Shown piece after piece: positions 25,419-35,700 of a stretch of DNA of 64,000 nt. This DNA comes from Kiloniellaceae bacterium (GTDB lineage: Bacteria > Pseudomonadota > Alphaproteobacteria > Kiloniellales > J153), in contig JAJFGN010000070.1 of NCBI GenBank assembly GCA_021776115.1, positions 124,001-188,000 on the forward strand, given 5' to 3'. The position numbers were made by a program, and so were the translations under genes. Positions within the stretch are counted from its first letter, which is position 1. Each line of letters opens with the position of its first letter. Under the pieces are notes generated by a model, which was given only the letters and a program-made list of their open reading frames with translations, searched no databases and was not told the DNA's origin.

Positions 25419-26288
25419 TCACGAGTCGCCTCCCGGCCCAGGTTTGCGCTTCGGCACCAGCAGGCCGCGCACCTTGCCGCCCTTTGTGCTGCCCGGCGGA
25501 CCCGCCAATATACGGCTGATCCCGGTCTTCAGATTCACTTCCGCATACTCGCCGTTCAACTGATTGTCCTCTCTTGTAATCTTTACTGCACCGTCGAGCG
25601 TGGCTAACTCGCGCGCGACATAATACATGCCGTGGTCGCCCTGAGCATATTCCTGAGGCGTGATGATACGGACGTTGCCGAAGGCCTCAATGCGTTTCAG
25701 TTCGAGGCTGTCGTCCGCGCCGGGTTCGAAATAGGCGGTCAATACATCGGCCTTGATGCGCTTGTCCTCGCGCACGGCCTCCGCGTTCCCACGGGCCACC
25801 GCCATCTGTTTCTTTTCCCAATACTCCAGGCTGTCGCGCGCGGTAATAGTGTCGTTTTCTCCGATTAGGCGCAAATCCTCGCCGACCAGGACCAAGACCC
25901 CGTTTATCACGTCATAGGCACCGCGGTCGCCGTAGACCGTCTCGGTGGGAGAGACAATACGGACGTTGCCCACGACATCGATCTTGTCGACTTCCGTTCC
26001 GTTCTCTTTGGCTTGACGGTAATGAGCCGTCATCTCATCGGCGTAAACCGAGATATTTCCGCGCACTGCCAGGGCGTTGCCGCGCGCGATATAGACTTGT
26101 TGGTCGCGGCGCCACTCGATCCCGTCGTCGGCGTTGATTTCGAGCGGTGAGTCGCCGCTTTGCAGCCCTTGCAGCGCCTGAGCGGCGCCCGGGGCAGCGG
26201 ATCCAAACCACAATACGGCTGCAAGCACGGCCGCGCCGAGGCTGGACCAACGCGGCCGCAATAGGTGCGGTAGTGACCTTCCGCTCAC
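25419..26288 (-). CDS. lptA: LPS transport periplasmic protein LptA
   Basis: 289 residues with an N-terminal signal sequence ('LGAAVLAAVLWFGSAAPGAA', cleavage likely after about residue 37). The OstA beta-jellyroll repeats are recognisable: 'DDGIEWRRDQQVYIARGNA', 'VDKIDVVGNVRIVSPTETV' and 'LKRIEAFGNVRIITPQEYA'. LptA forms the periplasmic bridge from LptC to LptD. It is longer than E. coli LptA (185) with an extra repeat-like section and a Pro/Lys/Gly-rich tail. Its start overlaps the lptC stop (ATGA, 26285-26288). Confidence 0.93.
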   Translation of the reverse strand: MSGRSLPHLLRPRWSSLGAAVLAAVLWFGSAAPGAAQALQGLQSGDSPLEINADDGIEWRRDQQVYIARGNALAVRGNISVYADEMTAHYRQAKENGTEVDKIDVVGNVRIVSPTETVYGDRGAYDVINGVLVLVGEDLRLIGENDTITARDSLEYWEKKQMAVARGNAEAVREDKRIKADVLTAYFEPGADDSLELKRIEAFGNVRIITPQEYAQGDHGMYYVARELATLDGAVKITREDNQLNGEYAEVNLKTGISRILAGPPGSTKGGKVRGLLVPKRKPGPGGDS

Positions 26289-26977
26289 CGCAGCGACTCC
26301 TTGCCTGCGGGGAGGAGGGTCAGATGACTGCGGCCCGTGAAGAGGATGCGTTGGCCGCGATCCAAGACCCGAAACCCTTCAGCTTGGATAGAACCCGCGG
26401 CGCCCTGCCCTTCGACGGGCTCGTCGCCCTCGGCGGTAGAATTGGCCAAATCGATTCGCGCTGCGCTGGTTTGCATCTCGAAACCTTCGTCGTGAAACAG
26501 GCTCACGTCACCGAACAGATACAACAGCCGGGCTTCGCGATCGAATTCGCCGGCACGGGCCGTCAGGGCCAACCAGGTTCCGTCGGCCATGGACACGTCC
26601 GCCTTTGGAAGCTCCAGCTCAATCAGATTCTCACTGTCGCGCGACTGCGTGGCGACGTCGGCGGTAAGGGAATACGGCCGGTCCTTCTCATCGATGCCAT
26701 CGAAGCGCGCATTCAACATGCTCAGGTTTTCTAGATGATCGGGCCCCAGCTTCGCCGCGCCAAGACGGAACTTCTCTTTCTCGCCCGTTAGTTGCGGCCA
26801 CGCCACAATCAGCAGGATCAGGGCTGCCGCCATGGCCGGAAGCAGCATCTTCATCGTGCCGACGAACATACTGTAGCGGTCGCGCAGAGACAGACGCGGC
26901 GGCGCCCGCCGCGTCGAGTTGGCGGCGGACGTCTTTGCATCTTGCGGCAGATCGGCGGAGCTTGCTGTCTGTGCCAT
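26285..26977 (-). CDS. lptC: LPS export ABC transporter periplasmic protein LptC
   Basis: 230 residues from the ATG at 26977. One transmembrane segment near residues 43-60 ('MLLPAMAAALILLIVAWPQL') anchors a periplasmic jellyroll domain that passes LPS from LptBFG to LptA. 'ARFDGIDEKDRPYSLTADVA' and 'DREARLLYLFGDVSLFHDEG' are typical of alphaproteobacterial LptC. An open extension upstream (to 27055) overlaps the end of kdsD. The stop overlaps the lptA start. Confidence 0.9.
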   Translation of the reverse strand: MAQTASSADLPQDAKTSAANSTRRAPPRLSLRDRYSMFVGTMKMLLPAMAAALILLIVAWPQLTGEKEKFRLGAAKLGPDHLENLSMLNARFDGIDEKDRPYSLTADVATQSRDSENLIELELPKADVSMADGTWLALTARAGEFDREARLLYLFGDVSLFHDEGFEMQTSAARIDLANSTAEGDEPVEGQGAAGSIQAEGFRVLDRGQRILFTGRSHLTLLPAGKESLR

Positions 26978-27008
26978 GTCTAAGAGCCTGTGATCATTGC
27001 TCTTTCCA

Positions 27009-28028
27009 CTAAGCGACGCCGGCCCTGAGACAGTCGTGAATGTGCAGAATACCAATTGGCCTCTCGTCCTCGACCACGAACAGGCTGGTTACCGGCCGTT
27101 CGTTGCGCACGCCATTCATTATGCCCAAGGCTTCGGCCGCGAAGGCTTGCGGGCGGACTGTGCGCGGCTTGGCGGTCATGACCTCTCCGGCCGTCATATC
27201 GAGCAGGCCTGTTGCCATGTGGCGGCGCAGGTCACCGTCCGTGATGATGCCGGCCAAGACGCCGCCGATTCCCGTCACCCCGACACATCCGAAGCGGCGC
27301 TCCGTCATGATCAGTATCGCCTCCGCCATGACCGTTTCGGGCCCGCACAGGGGCAATTCCGGCGTCCGGTGCATGATATCGGCGACACGCAACAGCGTAC
27401 GGCCGAGCGCGCCGCCCGGGTGCAGGACCTGAAAGTCCTGTGAGGTAAACCCCTTGCGCTCCAGCAACGCGATGGCGATGGCGTCACCCAGGGCCAGCAT
27501 CATCGTTGTCGAGGTGGTTGGCGCCAGGCCCATAGGGCAGGCCTCCGGGGCGTCGGGCAGGACCAGCGCCACATTGGCGGCCTCGGTCAGGATGCTGTCG
27601 CGCCGCCGGGTTATCGCGATCAAGGGAATCGCGAAGCGGCGGCAGTAAGCGATGATATCGCTGAGTTCCGTGGTGCCGCCGGAATTCGACAATGCGACGA
27701 CCGCGTCGCCCGGCGCGATCATGCCGAGATCGCCATGGCTGGCCTCGCCCGGATGGACAAACTGCGCCGGGGTGCCCGTCGATGCCAAGGTCGAAGCCAG
27801 CTTGCGGGCGATGTGCCCTGACTTACCCATTCCGGTTACGGTGATTCGCCCGGTGACGGCGGCAAGTACACCGACCGCTTGCCCGAAACTGCCATCGAGT
27901 GAGCGAGCCAGGGAGTCGAGCGCCTCCGCCTCTTGGCCAATGACACGGCGTCCTGCCTCCAAGTCCCGCTTGGTGGCGCTGGGCGCGCTGTCATGGCCTG
28001 GAAGTCGATTCGTGGCGGTCATCGTCAA
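27009..28028 (-). CDS. kdsD: Arabinose-5-phosphate isomerase (KpsF/GutQ family)
   Basis: 339 residues. KdsD converts ribulose-5-phosphate to arabinose-5-phosphate, the first step to Kdo for LPS. The SIS domain (about residues 35-180) shows 'VTGMGKSGHIARKLASTLAS', 'GEASHGDLGMI' and 'ALSNSGGTTELSDII', and two CBS domains follow (about 210-335; 'MTERRFGCVGVT' and 'GIITDGDLRRHMATGLL'). It heads the LPS-linked cluster lptC-lptA-lptB. The 213-base gap upstream should contain the promoter; several A/T-rich hexamers are present there but none is convincing. Confidence 0.95.
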   Translation of the reverse strand: MTMTATNRLPGHDSAPSATKRDLEAGRRVIGQEAEALDSLARSLDGSFGQAVGVLAAVTGRITVTGMGKSGHIARKLASTLASTGTPAQFVHPGEASHGDLGMIAPGDAVVALSNSGGTTELSDIIAYCRRFAIPLIAITRRRDSILTEAANVALVLPDAPEACPMGLAPTTSTTMMLALGDAIAIALLERKGFTSQDFQVLHPGGALGRTLLRVADIMHRTPELPLCGPETVMAEAILIMTERRFGCVGVTGIGGVLAGIITDGDLRRHMATGLLDMTAGEVMTAKPRTVRPQAFAAEALGIMNGVRNERPVTSLFVVEDERPIGILHIHDCLRAGVA

Positions 28029-28241
28029 CTATTCCCTGGATCAATTATCCGCTGGCGCATCGTCGTGATGCCGGTCGTCACACAAAGAGGCAAACCGGCC
28101 CGGCCCCTCTCCAAGCCTTATAACCGAACTGTCGTAAGAAGGCACATGTCTTGCATAACTAATGATTCGCAAGAGGTACGGCGAGTATCCCCGGGGAGCC
28201 GGAGCGCCTCTTCACGCTGGGCGCTCAATTGCCGCGCGACG

Positions 28242-28856
28242 TCAATGATGGGCGAAGATGTCGATTTCGGCCCAGCCGCGCAGGTCGAGCGCGGCGCGCG
28301 CCGGCAGGAATCCAAAGCACGCGGCCGCCAAATCGTCACGGCCCTCGCGCGCCAACATGGTGTCCAGCGCCTCGCGTAACCGATGCAGGTGCAAAACGTC
28401 GCTTGCCGCGTACCGCTGCTGTTCGTCGCTCAGCTTGTCGGCGCCCCAATCCGAAGACTGCATCTGCTTGGAGATATCGACGCCCAAGAGGTCGCGACAC
28501 AAATCTTTCAAGCCGTGCTTGTCGGTAAAGGTTCGTACCAGGCGCGAGGCGATCTTCGTGCAGTACACCGGGCCGCCAGTCACGCCCAGATTGCGCTGGA
28601 TCACGGCCAGGTCAAAGCGGGCGAAATGGTATAGCTTCAGTACTTTTTGGTCGGTCAGCAACGCCTTCAGATTGGGCGCGTTGTAATTGCCGCCGCGAAA
28701 TTGCACCAGGTGGCACTCTCCGTCCCCGGCCGAGAGCTGAATTAGGCACAACCGGTCTCGCGCCAGCTGTAAGCCCATGGTTTCCGTGTCGATCGCAACC
28801 GAGTCACCGAAGCTGAGGCCGGCCGGCAGGTCGTTTTGGTGGAGATGCAATTTCAC
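28242..28856 (-). CDS. RNase D-like 3'-5' exonuclease
   Basis: 204 residues of a DEDDy-type exonuclease. Exo I 'AIDTETMGL' (Asp23, Glu25), Exo II 'HFARFDLAVIQ' and Exo III 'YAASDVLHL' are all present. Unlike E. coli RNase D (375 residues) there is no HRDC domain, so this is the short alphaproteobacterial form. Such proteins act on RNA 3' ends, though the substrate is not established for this type. It is divergent from the NDUFA9-like gene and lies upstream of kdsD on the same strand, an arrangement often seen in this group. Confidence 0.9.
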   Translation of the reverse strand: MKLHLHQNDLPAGLSFGDSVAIDTETMGLQLARDRLCLIQLSAGDGECHLVQFRGGNYNAPNLKALLTDQKVLKLYHFARFDLAVIQRNLGVTGGPVYCTKIASRLVRTFTDKHGLKDLCRDLLGVDISKQMQSSDWGADKLSDEQQRYAASDVLHLHRLREALDTMLAREGRDDLAAACFGFLPARAALDLRGWAEIDIFAHH

Positions 28857-29065
28857 GAGCTAATCTCATCGCTTTGATGGCGCAGGGGGCGTGTCGCGAA
28901 GCCTGCGCCGGACCGCTGCGGCATTCTCGCCAGGCCCCGGATTCTGTCAAGAGCTACCGGGGGTTTCCGGGTGCGCGCTAATTGCTTCTGTCACGAAGGG
29001 CGCCGGATTAGTATACAAGGACAGCGTTGGCGCGGAGGTCTGCGCAGCAAGAGCAGGGGGCAGCC

Positions 29066-30016
29066 ATGGCAAGAGGCTTGATCACGGTCTTTGGCGGATC
29101 GGGGTTTCTGGGCCGCCATCTGGTTCGGCGTTTGGCCAAGCAAGGTTGGACGGTCCGGGTCGCGGTGCGCCGACCATCTTCCGCGATTTTTCTAAAACCC
29201 ATGGGCGACGTGGGCCAGATCACGCCCATACGCGCCCCGATCCAAGATGCCGCCGCGGTCCGCGCCGCAACCGCTGGCGCGCGCGCCGTGGTCAATTTGG
29301 TCGGCATCCTCTATGAGAAAGGCGATCGCGACTTTGCGGCGATCCATGTCGGGGGCGCGCAAAACGTCGCGCTCGCCGCGGCCGAGGCGGGCGCCGAGCG
29401 GCTTGTCCATATCTCGGCCATCGGCGCAAATTTGCATGGGGAGGCGGACTACGCCCGATCGAAAGGCGCTGGCGAGGCGGCGGTCAAGACCGCCTTTCCT
29501 GCGGCGACGATTTTGCGCCCCAGCGTGGTTTTCGGACCGGAAGACGATTTTTTCAACCGCTTCGCGGCAATGGCCTGCGTATCGCCGGTCTTGCCGTTAA
29601 TTGGCGGCGGGACGACCAAGTTCCAGCCGGTCTATGTCGGTGACGTGGCCGACGCCATCGCCGCTTGCCTGATCGACCCCGCGACCCAGGGCAAGATCTA
29701 CGAGCTAGGCGGGCCGCACGTCTATACTTTCAAGGACCTGATGGTGCTCGTGCTGGCCCAGATCGGGCGCAAGCGCCTTTTGGCGCCCTTACCGTTCGCG
29801 CTCGCCGATTTACAGGCCGCCTTCCTGGAAAAACTCCCGGTACCGCCGCTCACACGCGATCAAGTCAAGCTTTTGCGCCATGACAACCTGGTTTCGAAGG
29901 ACGCCTTGACCCTAACGGATCTGAATATCGTGCCAACCGCACCGGATTCGATTCTGCCGATGTATCTGGACCGGTATCGAAAGGGTGGCCGTTTCAATCG
30001 GACGACCACACGATAG
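29066..30016 (+). CDS. Complex I NDUFA9-like NAD(P)-binding protein (atypical SDR)
   Basis: 316 residues. The Rossmann motif 'VFGGSGFLGRHLVRRLAKQG' is at the N-terminus and 'YARSKGAGEAAV' has the Tyr-x3-Lys of short-chain dehydrogenases, followed by 'ILRPSVVFGPEDDFFNRFA'. The whole matches the family of mitochondrial NDUFA9 and its alphaproteobacterial homologues, which bind NADPH. Whether it is a complex I accessory subunit here is not shown by context: no nuo genes are nearby. The ATG at 29066 has AGGGGG upstream and is preferred over an earlier in-frame start at 29027. It converges with uppP. Confidence 0.9.
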   Translation: MARGLITVFGGSGFLGRHLVRRLAKQGWTVRVAVRRPSSAIFLKPMGDVGQITPIRAPIQDAAAVRAATAGARAVVNLVGILYEKGDRDFAAIHVGGAQNVALAAAEAGAERLVHISAIGANLHGEADYARSKGAGEAAVKTAFPAATILRPSVVFGPEDDFFNRFAAMACVSPVLPLIGGGTTKFQPVYVGDVADAIAACLIDPATQGKIYELGGPHVYTFKDLMVLVLAQIGRKRLLAPLPFALADLQAAFLEKLPVPPLTRDQVKLLRHDNLVSKDALTLTDLNIVPTAPDSILPMYLDRYRKGGRFNRTTTR

Positions 30017-30040
30017 GCCGCCGGGCCGGCGCTTGGCGGG

Positions 30041-30865
30041 TCAGGCGGCCCAGACCAAAAGCACGACGCCCAGGACAATGCGGTACACCACGAAAGGCAT
30101 GAAGCCCGCGTGACGCAGCCAGCGTAACATCAGCGCAATGGCAAGCAGCGCTGTCGCGAACGCGATGGCCACAGCGACTAGCGCTTCGTATTGCAAGGCC
30201 AGGTCACCCGTCTCGCGAAGGTCGAGGCCGGCCAGAGTCCCGGCGCCTAGAATCGTCGGAATAGATAGAAGCAGAGAAAAGCGCGCCGCCTCCGGCCGCT
30301 CGTATCCGAAAAACCGTGCGGCGGTCATGGTGATGCCAGAGCGGCTGGTCCCAGGAATCAGGGCCAGGACCTGCGACGCGCCGATGATGAGCGCTTGAAA
30401 CACGGTGATGTGCTCAACCCGGCGCACGGTCATGCCCATACGGTCCGCGACCAGCAGAAGAACGCCGAAACCGATCGTGGTCCAGGCAACGATCGTCACG
30501 CTGTCGTGCAGGGTGCCGGTAATGAAGTCTTTGAACAGGAACCCCACGGCGACAACCGGCAGGGTCGCCAAGATAACCAAGAACGCCAAACGCGCGCCCG
30601 GCGTCCACTGGCCGACTAGGAGTTTGGCCACGCCCTGGGCCATAAACCAAAGGTCGCGCCAAAAATATACACAAACTGCCGCCAGGGTGCCGACATGGAC
30701 CGCGATATCCATGATCAAACGCTCGCTGCCGGTCTGCTGAATGGCCTCCCACCCGGCGCGGTCGAAGAATTCCCACGCCAATACGAGGTGTCCCGACGAG
30801 CTAATCGGCAGGAACTCTGTAATGCCTTGCACGAGGGCGAGGATAAATATGTGCAGGAGAGGCAA
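30041..30865 (-). CDS. uppP: Undecaprenyl-diphosphatase UppP (BacA)
   Basis: 274 residues, multi-pass inner-membrane enzyme. It dephosphorylates undecaprenyl pyrophosphate to recycle the lipid carrier for peptidoglycan and other polymers, and gives some bacitracin resistance. Both family signatures are visible: 'FLPISSSGHLVLAWEFF' near the N-terminus and 'PGTSRSGITMTAARFFGYER' (with the catalytic Arg/Ser) in the middle. About eight hydrophobic segments are evident. It is divergent from gltD and tail-to-tail with the NDUFA9-like gene. Confidence 0.97.
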   Translation of the reverse strand: MPLLHIFILALVQGITEFLPISSSGHLVLAWEFFDRAGWEAIQQTGSERLIMDIAVHVGTLAAVCVYFWRDLWFMAQGVAKLLVGQWTPGARLAFLVILATLPVVAVGFLFKDFITGTLHDSVTIVAWTTIGFGVLLLVADRMGMTVRRVEHITVFQALIIGASQVLALIPGTSRSGITMTAARFFGYERPEAARFSLLLSIPTILGAGTLAGLDLRETGDLALQYEALVAVAIAFATALLAIALMLRWLRHAGFMPFVVYRIVLGVVLLVWAA

Positions 30866-31270
30866 GGCGATCTACCCAGGCGCTACCAGGCCGCGGTTAG
30901 CGGCTTATATCACTGTGGGGCTCGATTCGCACAAGCCTCGATTGTTCCGGCCGGAGCCCTCAAAATAGTCCCGCATCGGAACTAAATACTAAGCGCGGGC
31001 AAAGGTTCGATGCTTTTCAAAATTTAGCTGCTTCTAGTTAAGATTTTTAGGTCAATATTACTGTCTTATTAAACTCAAATCACGTGCGTCGCCTTGAATT
31101 CTGTGGTATATAGCCCCTTCAGTTAGGGGGCCCGATTAGTCGCTAAGCGCTGCCGCCCGGTTTTCGAGGACCGGACCGGAGCCTGAGCGGGCTTGCCGGT
31201 GCCAGAGACCGATGCTTCGCCGGCGCGCGAACCTCGGCACAGAGGAAAAGGCGGGCCTGTGGGCGGCAAG
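30866..31270. other. 405-bp divergent intergenic region uppP/gltD
   Basis: No gene is apparent. The part from about 30980 to 31120 is clearly AT-richer than its surroundings and includes GGTATATAGCC near 31105, a possible -10 for gltD. A short hairpin GCCCC-TTCAGTTA-GGGGGC follows at about 31113. The last 120 bases before gltD are GC-rich. The long leader could carry nitrogen-related regulation, but no sigma-54 promoter (TGGCAC-N5-TTGC) was found. Confidence 0.5.
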
Positions 31271-32716
31271 ATGTTGAAGTTTGTTGAGTTGGGAGAAAGC
31301 CGGCCGGCGAAACGCTCGGGTGACGCTCGGCGGACAGATTTTGCCGAAATATATCGGGACTTCGATCCCGCCGCCGCCGCCGATCAGGCCGGGCGATGCT
31401 CACAGTGCGGTGTGCCTTTTTGTCAAATCCATTGCCCGCTGCACAACAACATCCCCGACTGGCTGATGCTGACGGCCGAGGGCCGGCTGGAAGAGGCCTA
31501 CGAACTCGCGCAGTCGACCAACACCTTTCCTGAGATTTGCGGCCGGATCTGCCCGCAGGATCGCCTGTGCGAAGGCAACTGCGTGATTGAACAGGCCGGG
31601 CACGGCACGGTCACCATCGGGTCGATTGAGAATTACATCACCGATACGGCTTGGGAGCGGGGATGGGTCAAGCCGACCAGGCCGCGCCAGGAACGCCGGG
31701 AGTCGGTAGGTATCGTCGGGGCGGGCCCGGCCGGCCTGGCGGCTGCCGAAGCGCTTCGCCGCCGCGGATACCAGGCCCATGTCTACGATCGCCATGACCG
31801 GGTCGGTGGCTTGTTGGTCTACGGCATCCCGAACTTTAAGCTTGAGAAGCGGATCGTCGCCCGGCGCGCCGATCTTCTGAGCGAGTCCGGGGTCGTCTTC
31901 CATCTCAATTGCGAGATCGGCAGGGACATAACCCTGGCGGAACTGCGAGAGCACCACGACGCCGTCTTGATCGCCACAGGCGTCTACCGCGCGCGCGACA
32001 TCAAGCTGCCGGGCGTCGGCTTGGACAACGTCATTCCGGCCCTCGACTTCTTAATTGCTTCCAACCGAAAGGGCCTTGGCGATACGGTCCCGCGCTTCGA
32101 CGATGGCTCTCTCGACGCGGCCGGAAAGAATGTCGTGGTTATCGGCGGTGGCGACACGGCCATGGATTGCGTGCGCACGGCCGTGCGTCAGGGGGCCAAG
32201 GCGGTCAAGTGCTTGTACCGGCGCGACCGTGAGAACATGCCCGGGTCTCAGCGCGAAGTTAGCCATGCCGAAGAAGAAGGCGTCGAATTCGTGTGGCTGT
32301 CCGCGCCCGAGGCTTTCTTGGGCGACGGCGCGGTGCGCGCCGTGCGCGCGCAACGGGTTCACCTGGGCGTGCCCGACGCGACCGGCCGCCAGATGCCGCA
32401 GATTATTGAGGGATCGAGTTTCTCTCTTGACGCCGATCTGGCGATCAAGGCGCTCGGCTTCGACCCCGACGATCTGCAGGCCCAGTTCGCGGAGCCGAAA
32501 CTCGGGGTCACGCGCTGGGGTACGATCGCGATCGATCACCGCGACATGAAGACCAGCCTGGACGGGGTCTTCGCCGCCGGCGATATCGTACGCGGCGCCT
32601 CGCTAGTGGTCTGGGCGATCCGCGATGGCCGCGATGCCGCCGAGCGTATCCACGACTACATTTCAGCCAAGCGGATAAGCGGCGCGGACGCGCGCGCGCC
32701 GGTCGCGGCGGAGTGA
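31271..32716 (+). CDS. gltD: Glutamate synthase (NADPH) small chain
   Basis: 481 residues from the ATG at 31271; an earlier in-frame start at 31193 exists. GltD passes electrons from NADPH through FAD and iron-sulfur clusters to GltB. The N-terminal cluster-binding region has 'CSQCGVPFCQIHCPLHNNIP' and 'CGRICPQDRLCEGNC'. The FAD motif 'VGIVGAGPAGLAAAEALRRR' and the NADPH motif 'VVVIGGGDTAMDCVRTAV' follow, with 'GVFAAGDIVRGASLVVWAI' near the end. Its stop is 20 bases before gltB, forming a gltD-gltB operon. Confidence 0.97.
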   Translation: MLKFVELGESRPAKRSGDARRTDFAEIYRDFDPAAAADQAGRCSQCGVPFCQIHCPLHNNIPDWLMLTAEGRLEEAYELAQSTNTFPEICGRICPQDRLCEGNCVIEQAGHGTVTIGSIENYITDTAWERGWVKPTRPRQERRESVGIVGAGPAGLAAAEALRRRGYQAHVYDRHDRVGGLLVYGIPNFKLEKRIVARRADLLSESGVVFHLNCEIGRDITLAELREHHDAVLIATGVYRARDIKLPGVGLDNVIPALDFLIASNRKGLGDTVPRFDDGSLDAAGKNVVVIGGGDTAMDCVRTAVRQGAKAVKCLYRRDRENMPGSQREVSHAEEEGVEFVWLSAPEAFLGDGAVRAVRAQRVHLGVPDATGRQMPQIIEGSSFSLDADLAIKALGFDPDDLQAQFAEPKLGVTRWGTIAIDHRDMKTSLDGVFAAGDIVRGASLVVWAIRDGRDAAERIHDYISAKRISGADARAPVAAE

Positions 32717-32736
32717 CCTGCAATGAGGCGCGTAGC

Positions 32737-35700
32737 ATGAGTTCGACCGAAAAACCGTCCGCCAAATCGTCCGCGGGACCCGAATCCGCCGCACAGTTTA
32801 TCCAATCCTGGCAAGACAATGCCGCGCGCCTGGCGCGCGACGGCCTTTACGATCCGACCGAGGAGCACGAGTCTTGCGGCGTTGGCTTGGTCGCCGCGAT
32901 CGATGGCAAACCGCGCCGCGCGGTGGTCGAGGCGGGTATCGCGGCCTTGAAGGCGGTCTGGCACCGCGGTGCGGTCGATGCCGACGGCAAGACCGGCGAC
33001 GGCGCCGGCATCCACGTAGAGATCCCCCAGGACTTCTTTCGCGAACACGTCACGCGTACCGGGCACGCCCCGAACTCGGGGCGGATCGCCGTCGGCATGA
33101 TCTTTCTGCCGCGCACCGATTTCGCGGCGCAGGAGCGTTGCCGGGTTCTGGTCGAGCGTGAAATCCTGAACTACGGCTACACCATTCACGGCTGGCGGCA
33201 GGTTCCGGTGGACACGCGCGTCACCGGCGAAAAGGCTGAAATCACCCGGCCCGAGATCGAACAGATCATGATCGCGAATAGCCGGGATACCGCCGCTCGC
33301 GAATTCGAGGTTGACCTTTACATCATCCGGCGCCGGATCGAGCGGGCGGCGGAGACGGAATCGATCAAGGACTTCTATATCTGCTCGCTGTCCTGCCGCT
33401 CGATCATCTACAAGGGCATGTTCCTGGCAGAGCAGCTCGACGTCTTTTATCCCGATCTGCGCGATCCCCGTTTCGAATCCTCCTTCGCGATCTTCCATCA
33501 GCGTTATTCGACCAATACCTTCCCGACCTGGCGCCTGGCGCAACCCTTCCGCGTCCTCGCCCACAACGGCGAAATCAATACTCTGAAAGGCAACGCGAAT
33601 TGGATGCGGGCCCACGAGTGCCGCCTGGCCGCGCCCGCCTTCGGCGATCACATTGCGGACCTCAAGCCCATCGTACAGCCGGGGGGCTCGGATTCGGCGA
33701 CGTTGGATGCGGTGTTCGAGCTCTTGATACGTGCCGGCCGCGATCTGCCCTTGGCTAAGTCCATGTTGATCCCAGAGGCCTGGCGCGACGACAGTCCCAT
33801 GCCGGAGGCTCACAAGCGTCTCTATAGCTACTGCAATGCCGTGATGGAACCCTGGGACGGGCCGGCGGCGGTGTGCGCCTATGGCGGCCGCTGGGTGATC
33901 GCGGGCATGGATCGCAATGGCCTGCGCCCGCTGCGCTATTCCGTTACCGACGATGGGCTGCTGTTCGCGGGGTCGGAAACCGGCATGGTTCGCCTGGAAG
34001 AAACAAGGATCGTCGAGAAGGGCCGCCTGGGGCCGGGCCAGATGATCGCGGTCGACTTGCAGGACGGTAAGTTATTTCACGATGCCGAGATCAAGGACCT
34101 TATGGCGGCGCAAAGGCCCTACGGCGCCTGGACCGCACACATCAAGCGCATCGACGATCTGATTCGCCCCGACCACGGCGAACCCGGCACCCTCGATCGT
34201 GACGAACTGCGGCGCGGGCAATTGACCGCTGGGCTGACCATGGAAGACATGGAATTGATCCTGCATCCCATGGTCGAGGACGCCAAGGAAGCCACCGGTT
34301 CCATGGGCGACGACACGCCGCTGGCCGTGCTGTCGGAATTCAACCGCGGTCTGCACCACTTCTTCCGCCAGAACTTCAGCCAGGTGACCAATCCGCCTAT
34401 CGATTCCTTACGCGAGCGCCGGGTCATGACGCTCAAAACCCGGCTCGGAAATCTGGGCAATATTCTGGACGAAGACGAAACCCAGTGCCGCTTGCTACAG
34501 CTCGACTCGCCGGTCTTATCCAACGCGGAGTTTGAAGCCATGCGCACCTATATGGGTGCGACTGCCTTCAGTATCGACTGCACCTTTGAGGTCAGCGGCG
34601 CCGAAGCCGCGTTGAAAGAGGCGCTAGAGCGCATCCGCCGCGAGGCCGAGGACGCGGTACGCGGCGGTTGCGAGCACATTATTCTAAGCGATGAGAATGT
34701 CGGGACCGAACGGGCGCCGATCCCTATGATTCTGGCGACCGGCGCCGCGCATTCGCATCTCATGCACCAGAACCTGCGCACCTTCACCTCCATCAACGTG
34801 CGCGCGGGCGACTGCTTGGACGTCCACAATTTCGCGGTTTTGATCGGCGTCGGCGCCACCACCGTCAACGCCTATATGGCGCAAGAGTCGATCGCGGATC
34901 GGCATCGTCGTGGCCTGTTCGGCGACTTGAGTCTGGAGGCCTGTGTGCGGCGTTACAAGACGGCGGTCGACGACGGGCTGCTGAAGATCATGTCCAAGAT
35001 GGGCATATCGGTTCTGTCTTCTTATCGTGGCGGCTACAATTTCGAAGCGGTCGGTCTGTCGCGCACTTTGGTCGACGAGTATTTTCCGAGCATGCCCAGC
35101 CGCCTTTCGGGCATCGGTCTGACCGGCATTCAGCAAAACGTTTCGGAGCGGCATCAGGCGGCCTGGTCAGGCGATACCATTGCGCTGCCGGTCGGCGGCT
35201 TCTACCGGTACCGGCGCGGCGGCGAGACGCACGCCTGGGAAGGCGGCGTCATCCACACGCTTCAGGCCGCGGTCGCGACCGACTCCTACTCAACCTATAA
35301 GAAATACAGTGCCGATGTGGCCAAGTTGCCGCCGGTCACACTACGCGATCTCTTGGATTTCAAGCACGACGATGTCGCATCGATCTCAATCGAGGAGGTC
35401 GAGTCCATCACCTCCCTGCGCAAGCGCTTTGTCACGCCCGGCATGTCCCTGGGCGCCTTGGGGCCGGAGGCGCATGGCGCCTTGAACATCGCCATGAACC
35501 GGATTGGCGCCAAGTCGGATTCGGGCGAGGGTGGCGAAGACCCGGCGCGCTTCGTGCCGCGTGCCAATGGCGACAACGAGAATTCCGCGATCAAGCAAAT
35601 CGCCTCCGGGCGCTTCGGCGTTACGGCAGAATACCTGAACAATTGCCGCGAGATCGAGATCAAGGTCGCGCAGGGCGCCAAGCCTGGCGAGGGTGGGCAG